The notes under the pieces were generated by a model. The model saw only the letters and a list, made by a program, of their open reading frames with translations, did no database searches and was not told where the DNA came from. Of a DNA stretch of 7,755 nt, positions 1 to 5,240 are shown one piece after another; the first letter of the stretch is position 1; each line of letters starts with the position of its first letter. Source of the DNA: Alphaproteobacteria bacterium (lineage in GTDB: Bacteria; Pseudomonadota; Alphaproteobacteria; Rhizobiales; Aestuariivirgaceae); assembly GCA_026400595.1 (NCBI GenBank), contig JAPLOT010000127.1, forward strand, positions 1 through 7,755, written 5' to 3'. The position numbers and the translations under genes are program-made.

Positions 1-294
1 GTTCATGGTGATCGCCTGGTGCAGGTAGAACACCCAGAACACCGAGAACACGATGAAGGTGATCACCTCCTGCATCGTCTTCAGCTCGGCGGCGTTGTAG
101 ACCTGGTAGCCGATGCGGTTCGCCGGCACCGCCAGCCAGTATTCGAAGAATGCGATGCCCCAGCTCACCATCACCGCCATCCACAGCGGCTTGCTGGTGT
201 AGTTGAGGTGGCCGTACCATGCGAAGATCATGAAGACATTGGAGGCCAGCAAGAGAATGATGGGCAGGACATAGGCCGAGGCAAGCGGGGACAT
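1..294 (-). CDS. DUF486 (DMT-like) small membrane protein, C-terminus cut by window edge
   Basis: I recognise this as a DUF486 family protein (Pfam DMT_6), a small integral inner-membrane protein related to the drug/metabolite transporter superfamily. No substrate is established for the family. Seen in the 98 visible residues: a hydrophobic N-terminal helix (about 8-26) running into FAWYGHL, a second helix with SWGIAFFEY (44-52), the family hallmark VPANRIGY (56-63), then QEVITF (75-80) leading into a third hydrophobic helix. The reading frame is still open at base 1. Family members are about 110-118 residues, so roughly the last 15-20 residues lie outside the window. I chose the ATG ending at 294 because it gives a normal family N-terminus. 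An in-frame ATG at 330 would add 12 polar residues, and neither start has a strong ribosome binding site. The gene lies on the same strand just downstream of the exported-protein gene, so the two may be cotranscribed. Family assignment is confident; function is unknown. Confidence 0.88.
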   Translation of the reverse strand, partial: MSPLASAYVLPIILLLASNVFMIFAWYGHLNYTSKPLWMAVMVSWGIAFFEYWLAVPANRIGYQVYNAAELKTMQEVITFIVFSVFWVFYLHQAITMN

Positions 295-333
295 GCGCGC
301 GATTCCGAAAGGCGTGACCTGTGGGTGCATGAA

Positions 334-361
334 CGCCGCCGCTGACCTCGTCAAGGCGGCG
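334..361. repeat. GC-rich inverted repeat between two leftward genes
   Basis: CGCCGCC (334-340) and GGCGGCG (355-361) form a perfect 7-bp inverted repeat around a 14-base loop. It lies between the stop of the exported-protein gene and the DUF486 start. No T-run follows on the leftward strand, so it is not a standard intrinsic terminator. It could be an intercistronic mRNA hairpin, or a chance product of high GC content. Confidence 0.3.
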
Positions 362-366
362 AGGGC

Positions 367-1251
367 TCAGAACAGAGTCAGCGAAAACGGATCGATCATC
401 GTGCCGTCCTGGCCGAGATTCACGAAGACCACACGGTCGGGATGGTCCTTGTGCACCATGAAGAAGCCGATGAAATCCGCTGCATAGCCCACCTCTCCGC
501 AGGGCGGCGGCGGAACCTCGAGCTTGACCTGCGCATCGAAGGCTTCCTTGATCTTGCCGGTGGGCACGACCTGCCAGATGGTCCAGCCAGGCGCGCCGAA
601 TTGCTCTTCGTTCTTCTCGAAAACGCATTCGGGCGAATCCAGCACCAGGCCGCGGGCCTTGAGGTCGGGCAGCAGGCCTTCCGGACCCTTGGCCGGATCG
701 GTACGAAAATGGCGCAAGACCGGATAGAGTTCGCCATTGTCGACATGGAGGCCGAAAAGGTCCTTCTCCTTGTCATAGGCAATGTTCCATTGGCCGGACT
801 CGAATTTGCAGTCCTCGGTCCACAGGCCCACGCTGCCGCCCCGCTGCCAGTTCCAGCTGCACAAGGCCTGATCGGTCGCATAGAAGGGTTCCGGCGGCTG
901 GCCATCGACGGCCGGCTTTCCGGCCTTCACCGCCACGACATTGCGCGGGACGCAAATGTCGTTGCCTTCCACGCGGGCGACATCGGCCAACTTGGGGTCG
1001 GCTGGATCCAGTCCCTTTTCACCGCCGAAGAAACAGACCTTGTCGCCCGAAAGGCCGCTGAGAATGACGCCGTCGTAATCGGTCTGCGGCAGGTGGCCTG
1101 CGACGAAGCTGTCGGTGAAGCGGATGTTGACCTGACGGCCCAGGGCCGACGCGAAATAGACCGCGGGATCATCGAAGGACAGCAGGGTCTCGGAGGCCGC
1201 CAGGGCCGGCGCGGCGGCAGCCAGGAGCAGGAATGGGGCATAGCGCTTCAT
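367..1251 (-). CDS. Exported protein of unknown function with six cysteines
   Basis: I do not recognise a family. The 294-residue product begins with a clear Sec signal peptide (MKRYAPFLLLAAAAPALA, probable cleavage after residue 18), so it should act in the periplasm or outside the cell. There is no lipobox and no other membrane segment. The mature part has exactly six cysteines (residues 73, 100, 131, 148, 209 and 251), an even number that suits three disulfides. It is rich in Trp, Asp and Gly. A tryptophan-rich stretch covers about 131-155, a run of four prolines directly precedes the last cysteine (247-251), and the C-terminus ends in a hydrophobic strand-like segment around VVFVNLGQDGT (274-284). 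No catalytic motif stands out. The start is the first ATG in frame, directly before the signal peptide; the ribosome binding site is weak. Its 5' end faces the MFS exporter gene, and a DUF486 gene follows it on the same strand. The coding call is firm because the signal peptide and codon bias agree; the function is unknown. Confidence 0.85.
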   Translation of the reverse strand: MKRYAPFLLLAAAAPALAASETLLSFDDPAVYFASALGRQVNIRFTDSFVAGHLPQTDYDGVILSGLSGDKVCFFGGEKGLDPADPKLADVARVEGNDICVPRNVVAVKAGKPAVDGQPPEPFYATDQALCSWNWQRGGSVGLWTEDCKFESGQWNIAYDKEKDLFGLHVDNGELYPVLRHFRTDPAKGPEGLLPDLKARGLVLDSPECVFEKNEEQFGAPGWTIWQVVPTGKIKEAFDAQVKLEVPPPPCGEVGYAADFIGFFMVHKDHPDRVVFVNLGQDGTMIDPFSLTLF

Positions 1252-1310
1252 GCGCCAAGCTCATGCCAGACTTCGCGCGGCTTGGCTATCGGGAAGGCCG
1301 TGAGCCGTCT
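1252..1310. promoter_or_regulatory. Short divergent intergenic region
   Basis: This 59-base gap separates the starts of two divergent genes, so promoters for both probably lie here or reach into the neighbouring 5' ends. I see no convincing -35/-10 pair on either strand. A GGGAAGG stretch at 1291-1297 is a possible ribosome binding site for the exporter, about 13 bases before its ATG. The role is inferred from layout only. Confidence 0.4.
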
Positions 1311-2519
1311 ATGAGACGGACCATGACCGATCGAACCCGGGTGCTGCCGCCATTCGCGATCCTCGTGGCGATCAGCGCCATCGGCCCCCTGTCGCTGAAC
1401 ATTTTCATTCCCTCCATGCCGGGGCTGCAGGACGAATTCGGCATTCCCTATGGCAAGGCCCAGCTCACGCTGACCCTGTTCCTGATCGGCATGGCGGTCT
1501 GCCAGCTGATCTACGGGCCGATCTCGGACCGGGTGGGCCGCCGTCCCATGCTGCTGGGTGGCATGGCGGTCTTCGTGCTGGCAAGCGTGCTGGCAGCTCT
1601 GGCGCCGTCGATCGAGGTGCTGATCGGCGCCCGGCTGCTCCAGGCGCTGGGTGGCGCAGCCGGCATCGTGCTGGCCAGGGCCATGGTGCGCGACGTCTTC
1701 GACCGCGACAAATCGGCCAGCGTCATCTCCTACATCACCATGGCCTTCGTGGTGGCGCCCATGGTGGCGCCGGTGCTGGGCGGCTTCATCGAGGTCATTG
1801 CCGGCTGGCGCTATGATTTCTGGCTGCTCGCCGTGCTGGGCGCGGCGGTGCTGGCGGCGGCTTGGCTGCGCCTGCCGGAGACCCTGGTCCGCCGCGAGGG
1901 CGCGCCCAATGCCGTAGGACTTGTGGCCGGCGCCATGCATCTCGCGGGCATCGCACGGTTCCGCAGCTACACCCTGACCCTGGCCTTTACTTCAGCGGTC
2001 TTCTTCGCCTTCCTGGGCGGCGCGCCCCACATCATGGTCGACGTGCTGCATAGAACCCCGATGGAATACGGCCTGTGGTTCGTGCTGATCTCCTCGGGCT
2101 ACATGCTGGGCAATTTCCTGTCGGGACGCTTTACCCAGCGCGTCGGCATCGACCGCATGATGCTGATGGGTTGCGGCGTGACGACCCTGGGCGGTCTCCT
2201 GTGCCTGACGGCGGCCGCGCTTGGGTTTCTCTCGCCCCCCACCCTCTTCGTCCCCATGGCTTTTGCTGCTCTCGGCAATGGCCTGACCATTCCCAACGGG
2301 ACCGCCGGGGCGATCAGCGTCGATGCCCGCCTCACCGGCGCCGCCGCCGGCTGGGCCGGTTTCGTGCAGATGGCCTGCGGTGCTGCAGCCTCGCAACTTG
2401 TCGGCACGCTGCAGGAGGATTTCCCCTTTTCCGTGTTCTGGTGCATGTCGGCGGCCAGCATCCTGGCCCTTGCCATCCATCTCGGCGCGCTACGCCGCAA
2501 GCGCCTCGCAAGATCGTGA
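1311..2519 (+). CDS. MFS multidrug exporter, Bcr/CflA type
   Basis: This is a 402-residue inner-membrane transporter of the major facilitator superfamily, drug:H+ antiporter family with 12 helices, closest in pattern to Bcr/CflA. Proton-driven efflux of a small toxic compound is the expected role; the substrate cannot be read from sequence. Seen: twelve hydrophobic segments over the full length; MFS motif A in the loop between helices 2 and 3 (GPISDRVGRRPM, 69-80, with Asp73, Arg74, Arg77, Arg78); the Bcr-like segment ARAMVRD (122-128); and VVAPMVAPVLGG (147-158), matching the motif C region of Bcr homologues. Length matches Bcr (about 396). The frame is open back to 1233, but that start lies inside the divergent gene and adds 26 polar residues. 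The ATG at 1311 or the one at 1323 is likelier, and the choice between them is uncertain. In helix 1 the residue aligned with the Asp of E. coli Bcr (SIDMYLP) is Asn30 (SLNIFIP). The gene appears to stand alone. Confidence 0.9.
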   Translation: MRRTMTDRTRVLPPFAILVAISAIGPLSLNIFIPSMPGLQDEFGIPYGKAQLTLTLFLIGMAVCQLIYGPISDRVGRRPMLLGGMAVFVLASVLAALAPSIEVLIGARLLQALGGAAGIVLARAMVRDVFDRDKSASVISYITMAFVVAPMVAPVLGGFIEVIAGWRYDFWLLAVLGAAVLAAAWLRLPETLVRREGAPNAVGLVAGAMHLAGIARFRSYTLTLAFTSAVFFAFLGGAPHIMVDVLHRTPMEYGLWFVLISSGYMLGNFLSGRFTQRVGIDRMMLMGCGVTTLGGLLCLTAAALGFLSPPTLFVPMAFAALGNGLTIPNGTAGAISVDARLTGAAAGWAGFVQMACGAAASQLVGTLQEDFPFSVFWCMSAASILALAIHLGALRRKRLARS

Positions 2520-2642
2520 GCCGCGGCCCAAAATTCGCCCGTTTTCGGGACTTTAGCTCGAAAATCATTCGTGATGGCTTTAGCAGCAAAATCGAATCTG
2601 CTAGAGTTGACCTTCGGGGAGTCAATGAGGAGTTTCCTGCCG
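2520..2642 (+). promoter_or_regulatory. AT-richer spacer with short direct and inverted repeats, probable control region of the lipoprotein cluster
   Basis: This 123-base spacer separates the exporter stop from the first lipoprotein and is visibly richer in A/T than its surroundings. The motif CTTTAGC-N3-AAAATC occurs twice in direct orientation (2551-2566 and 2578-2593, offset 27 bases, 13 of 16 bases identical). Two 6-bp inverted repeats, each with an 11-base loop, are present: TTTTCG/CGAAAA (2542-2564) and TAGCAG/CTGCTA (2581-2603). The second extends to 9 bp with one G-T pair. These could be an operator or a leader hairpin. No good sigma-70 promoter can be read: TTGACC at 2607-2612 has no -10 at the right distance. 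The CCCG-TTTT-CGGG hairpin at 2538-2549 is too short, and lacks a T-run, to be a convincing exporter terminator. Confidence 0.4.
2627..2632 (+). promoter_or_regulatory. Ribosome binding site deciding the first lipoprotein start
   Basis: GAGGAG lies 10 bases before the ATG at 2643. It supports that ATG over the upstream in-frame ATGs at 2571 and 2625, which would put extra residues in front of the lipoprotein signal peptide. Confidence 0.6.
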
Positions 2643-3050
2643 ATGAAGCTGACCAATCGCGGTCTTGGCCGTCTTGCCGCTGTATCCGCGGTGGCATTGA
2701 CGCTGGCCGCCTGTGCCTCGACCGGCACGAACAATGTCGCCAACAACAGCCCCGGCCCCGAAGTCATGTCGGCTCAGGAGATCCGCGGGGTCCTTGCCGG
2801 GAAGAGCTGGAAGTTCCGCGGCCCCAACAACACCGGCACCACGCTCTATGCTGAGGACGGCACATCCCTGGTTGAAGTTGATGGCAAGGGCACGACCCGC
2901 GGCAAGTGGATGACCAAGGACGGCCAACTCTGCGAGAGCTTCGATCCAGCGCCCTTCCTGCCAGGCGGCGTACCGATGAGCTGCTATCCCTTCTCGGGGA
3001 GCGGCGGCGTCTATCAGGCCGGGAAGGCCACTTTCACGCTTGCGTCATGA
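2643..3050 (+). CDS. Small lipoprotein, paralogue A of a flanking pair
   Basis: This is a 135-residue predicted lipoprotein of unknown function. It has a short positive N-terminus (MKLTNRGLGR), a hydrophobic core and the lipobox LAAC, giving a lipidated Cys24. Residue +2 is Ala rather than Asp, which by the E. coli Lol rule suggests the outer membrane. A low-complexity linker rich in Asn, Gly and Pro (25-40) precedes a compact domain: EIRGVLAGKSWKF (46-58), YAEDGT (69-74), GKW (87-89), QLCESF (95-100) and a further Cys114. The domain aligns with the lipoprotein at 4579-4986, including both mature cysteines, which probably form a disulfide. The GK-[WF] ... DGT ... GxW ... C pattern resembles small alphaproteobacterial exported proteins such as those called DUF995, but I am not sure of that family. 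Downstream lies the L,D-transpeptidase after 100 bases, with no terminator seen between them. Confidence 0.82.
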   Translation: MKLTNRGLGRLAAVSAVALTLAACASTGTNNVANNSPGPEVMSAQEIRGVLAGKSWKFRGPNNTGTTLYAEDGTSLVEVDGKGTTRGKWMTKDGQLCESFDPAPFLPGGVPMSCYPFSGSGGVYQAGKATFTLAS

Positions 3051-3150
3051 TGATTTGAACACTTGCCACAATTGCGCCACGCTCGCTCCTAACTCTTGCC
3101 TGCGGCGAGGTGCATCGCCAGCTCACAACATGTCGAAACGGGATGATCGG

Positions 3151-3822
3151 ATGACTGCGGCAATCACCCGCCGAAGCCTGTTGCTTTCAGGCCTTGTGTT
3201 CCTTGGGAGCGGCCTGGCGGCCGGCGCCAAGGCGAACGCGCTCTATGGAGGCGAGGATCAGGAGTACTTCAATCCCGATCTGCTGCCACCGGCCGAATCG
3301 GAAATCGACTATCCCATCGAGCCCGTCAACCCACGCCGCATCCGCAAGAAATTCCGCCGCACCGTCGTTGAGTTCAATGGCAATGCCCAGCCGGGCACAA
3401 TCTTCGTCGATCCCGACAACCGGTACCTTTATCATGTGATCGCCCCCGGACAGGCGACGCGCTATGGCGTGGGCGTGGGCCGCCAGGGCTTCGAATGGTC
3501 CGGCGATGCCATCGTCGGCATCAAGCGGCGCTGGCCGCGCTGGGTGCCGCCGCGCACCATGGTGGACCGTGATGCCAATGCGCTGCGCTGGGTCAATGGC
3601 CAGCCGGGAGGGCCTGACAATCCGCTGGGCGCACGGGCGCTCTACCTCTATGCCAACGGGGTGGACACGCTTTACCGCATCCATGGTACCAACGACCCCT
3701 CCTCCATCGGCAAGGCCATGTCCTCCGGCTGCATCCGCATGCTGAACGAGGATGTCGCCCATCTGTTCGACCTGGTCGAGATTGGCACTCCTGTCATCGT
3801 GCTGCCGTCGCGCGGCGTGTGA
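3151..3822 (+). CDS. L,D-transpeptidase (YkuD family) with Tat-like signal
   Basis: This 223-residue YkuD-fold enzyme should act in the periplasm on peptidoglycan. Known relatives make 3-3 cross-links or attach proteins to diaminopimelate; which applies here is unknown. The catalytic signature is clear: HGTN (178-181) followed after 13 residues by SSGCIRM (191-197), with nucleophile Cys194, His178 and Arg196. The YkuD domain spans about 82-218 and contains the usual IFVDP...RYLYHV opening strands. There is no LysM or other peptidoglycan-binding domain. The N-terminus has a twin-arginine motif (TRRSLLLSG, 6-14) before a hydrophobic stretch ending near AKANA (26-30), so Tat export is plausible though Sec is not excluded. 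The ATG at 3151 puts the twin arginines at residues 7-8. The frame opens earlier, with ATGs at 3040 and 3130 that would add polar residues, and the ribosome binding site (GGGA) is weak. The TGA stop overlaps the ATG of the HAD gene, so the two are translationally coupled. A small GGCGA/TCGCC hairpin lies upstream at 3104-3119. Confidence 0.93.
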   Translation: MTAAITRRSLLLSGLVFLGSGLAAGAKANALYGGEDQEYFNPDLLPPAESEIDYPIEPVNPRRIRKKFRRTVVEFNGNAQPGTIFVDPDNRYLYHVIAPGQATRYGVGVGRQGFEWSGDAIVGIKRRWPRWVPPRTMVDRDANALRWVNGQPGGPDNPLGARALYLYANGVDTLYRIHGTNDPSSIGKAMSSGCIRMLNEDVAHLFDLVEIGTPVIVLPSRGV

Positions 3823-4529
3823 TGCCTGCCGGCCGCAGCATCACGACCATCGGCTTCGATGCCGACGATACGCTGTGGCAGAACGAGACCTTTTTCCGCA
3901 TCACCGAGCGCCGATTCACGGAATTGCTCGCCGACCATGCCGAACATGCCGCGATAGCGGCGCGGCTGCTGGAGGCCGAGCGGCGCAACCTCCGCTTCTA
4001 CGGCTATGGCATCAAGGGCTTCACGCTTTCGATGATCGAGACCGCAGTTGAGGTGACGGACGGCAAGGCCCCCGCCGCGGTGATCGCCGAGATCCTCTCC
4101 TACGGCCGCGAGATGCTGAATCATCCGGTGGAGACCTTGCCCCATGCTCGTGAAGCCCTCGCGCGATTGTGCGGCGACTATCGCATCGTGCTCGTCACCA
4201 AGGGCGATCTCTTCGATCAGGAGCGGAAGCTGGCAGCATCCGGCCTCGGTGACTTCTTCGACGGGGTCGAGATCGTGAGCGAGAAGACCCCCGAGGTCTA
4301 CCAGAGGGTCTTCACACGACATGGCGACGGTGCCGCGCGGGCCATGATGATCGGCAACTCCCTGAAGTCGGATGTCGTGCCGGCACTTGTCGCCGGCAGC
4401 TGGGGCGTGCATGTGCCGCATGACCTGACCTGGGCGCTGGAGCATGTCGAGCCGCCGGAGGGCAACCCGCGCTTCCGCAAGGTCGATCACCTGGGCCTGA
4501 TCTATCCACTGATCCGGCAAGTCTCTTGA
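3822..4529 (+). CDS. HAD superfamily hydrolase, probable phosphatase
   Basis: This is a 235-residue cytosolic HAD hydrolase of the COG1011 (YigB/YjjG-like) type, expected to be a Mg-dependent phosphatase of a small phosphorylated metabolite; the substrate is unknown. All four HAD motifs are visible: I, DADDT (13-17, nucleophile Asp13, acid/base Asp15); II, LVTKGD (124-129, Thr126); III, Lys155 in SEKTPE; and IV, GNSLKSD (178-184, Asp184 binding the metal). A helical insert between motifs I and II (about 20-105) is the usual C1 cap. There is no signal peptide or membrane segment. The ATG at 3822 shares its A with the transpeptidase stop codon (TGATG). A GTG at 3819 is also in frame but less likely. 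Coupling to a transpeptidase gene suggests a link to envelope or precursor metabolism, but this is inference, as HAD genes are often placed without clear functional logic. Confidence 0.9.
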   Translation: MPAGRSITTIGFDADDTLWQNETFFRITERRFTELLADHAEHAAIAARLLEAERRNLRFYGYGIKGFTLSMIETAVEVTDGKAPAAVIAEILSYGREMLNHPVETLPHAREALARLCGDYRIVLVTKGDLFDQERKLAASGLGDFFDGVEIVSEKTPEVYQRVFTRHGDGAARAMMIGNSLKSDVVPALVAGSWGVHVPHDLTWALEHVEPPEGNPRFRKVDHLGLIYPLIRQVS

Positions 4530-4578
4530 AGGCGCCCGAAAGCTGTGGCACACGCCCTGCGGGGCCAAGGAACCGTGC

Positions 4579-4986
4579 ATGAACATTCGTCTGCTGAGCA
4601 TTCTGCTGGTTGCGGCATTGCTGGCTGCCTGCACCAACGGGTCCAACAACGGCGTGCGCGTCGTGAGCGGCGGCGGTTCATCGTCCGGAACGCAGCAACC
4701 TGAAGCGATTCGGAACTTCACCAGCGCCGAGATCTATGCGGCCATCGTCGGCAAGACCTTCCAGTACACCCGCGCGGACGGCAACGGCTTCGTCACCTAC
4801 AAGGCCGACGGGACATTCGAATTCCAGGACGATACCCGCGGTGCCGGCAAGGGCCGCTGGGTGGTGAACGGCAACCAGTTCTGCGAGACCTTCGGCTCCG
4901 GCGCTTCCACCGAGTGCGGGGATTTCAAGACGACGGGCGATGCCTATTTCGCCGCCAAGTCACGCCTGGTGGAGATGAAGAGCTAG
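4579..4986 (+). CDS. Small lipoprotein, paralogue B of a flanking pair
   Basis: This is a 135-residue predicted lipoprotein of unknown function, the same length as the lipoprotein at 2643-3050. Its signal peptide (MNIRLLSILLVAALLAAC) carries the lipobox LAAC and lipidated Cys18; residue +2 is Thr, which suggests outer-membrane sorting. A Gly/Ser/Asn-rich linker (19-40) precedes the domain: EIYAAIVGKTFQY (51-63), YKADGTF (74-80), GKGRW (90-94), QFCETF (100-105) and a second mature Cys113. These match paralogue A motif for motif. A good ribosome binding site, AAGGAA (4567-4572), sits 6 bases before the ATG. The gene starts 49 bases after the HAD stop with no clear terminator between, so it is probably the last gene of that transcript. 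Its TAG stop overlaps the moaD stop on the other strand. Confidence 0.85.
   Translation: MNIRLLSILLVAALLAACTNGSNNGVRVVSGGGSSSGTQQPEAIRNFTSAEIYAAIVGKTFQYTRADGNGFVTYKADGTFEFQDDTRGAGKGRWVVNGNQFCETFGSGASTECGDFKTTGDAYFAAKSRLVEMKS
4983..4986. other. Overlapping stop codons of convergent genes (CTAG)
   Basis: The palindrome CTAG provides the TAG stop of the rightward lipoprotein (4984-4986) and, on the opposite strand, the TAG stop of moaD (4983-4985). The convergent coding regions therefore overlap by 4 bases, and no terminator lies between them. Confidence 0.9.
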
Positions 4987-5234
4987 CCGCCGGTCACGGG
5001 CGGAAAGAACGCCACCTCGCGCGCGCCGGCGATCGATGCATCGAAGCCGGCGTGAACCTGATCGACGGCCGCCCGGATCGTGCGGCGGTCGGCGAAGGCG
5101 GCGGCGAGGCCGTCATCGCGGGCGGCCAGGAAATCCATCAGACCGGACACCGTGACCACCGATTCCGGCACCTCGATCTCCTCGGAACTGCGGCCCACGA
5201 CCTGGCGGATGCGCGCGAAATAGAGGATCTTCAT
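4983..5234 (-). CDS. moaD: Molybdopterin synthase small subunit MoaD
   Basis: This 83-residue ubiquitin-like sulfur carrier belongs to molybdenum cofactor synthesis. Its C-terminal glycine is adenylated and thiocarboxylated, and then, in complex with MoaE, donates sulfur to cyclic pyranopterin monophosphate to make molybdopterin. Seen: the typical first strand MKILYFARIRQVVG (1-14), a central VSGLMDFLAARD helix region (29-40), and the diagnostic ending FFPPVTGG with the terminal Gly-Gly. Length matches the family (about 81-84). It starts 6 bases after the pgsA stop on the same strand, so it is very likely cotranscribed and perhaps translationally coupled; no clear ribosome binding site of its own is visible. 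The partner gene moaE is not adjacent: downstream is the convergent lipoprotein gene. Confidence 0.93.
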   Translation of the reverse strand: MKILYFARIRQVVGRSSEEIEVPESVVTVSGLMDFLAARDDGLAAAFADRRTIRAAVDQVHAGFDASIAGAREVAFFPPVTGG

Positions 5235-5240
5235 CGGCGT

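Noticed and set aside
1233..1310. N-terminal extension of the MFS exporter from the ATG at 1233
   Set aside because: It overlaps the start of the divergent gene and adds 26 polar residues not expected in a Bcr-type protein; ATGs at 1311 and 1323 fit better.
442..1314. Long rightward open frame (290 residues) opposite the exported-protein gene
   Set aside because: It mirrors the real leftward gene, which has a signal peptide and sensible composition. The antisense product has no domain and arises from high GC content.
2538..2549. CCCG-TTTT-CGGG hairpin as an intrinsic terminator for the exporter gene
   Set aside because: The stem is only 4 bp and no T-run follows.
3063..3094. Possible promoter TTGCCA ... 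CTAACT before the transpeptidase
   Set aside because: The spacing is about 19-20 bases and the -10 match is poor; chance is as likely.
3104..3119. GGCGA/TCGCC hairpin between lipoprotein A and the transpeptidase as a terminator
   Set aside because: It is a 5-bp stem with no T-run; read-through into the transpeptidase is more likely.
3672..4721. Leftward open frame (349 residues) across the transpeptidase, HAD and lipoprotein genes
   Set aside because: It runs antisense to three well-supported genes and has no motif of its own.
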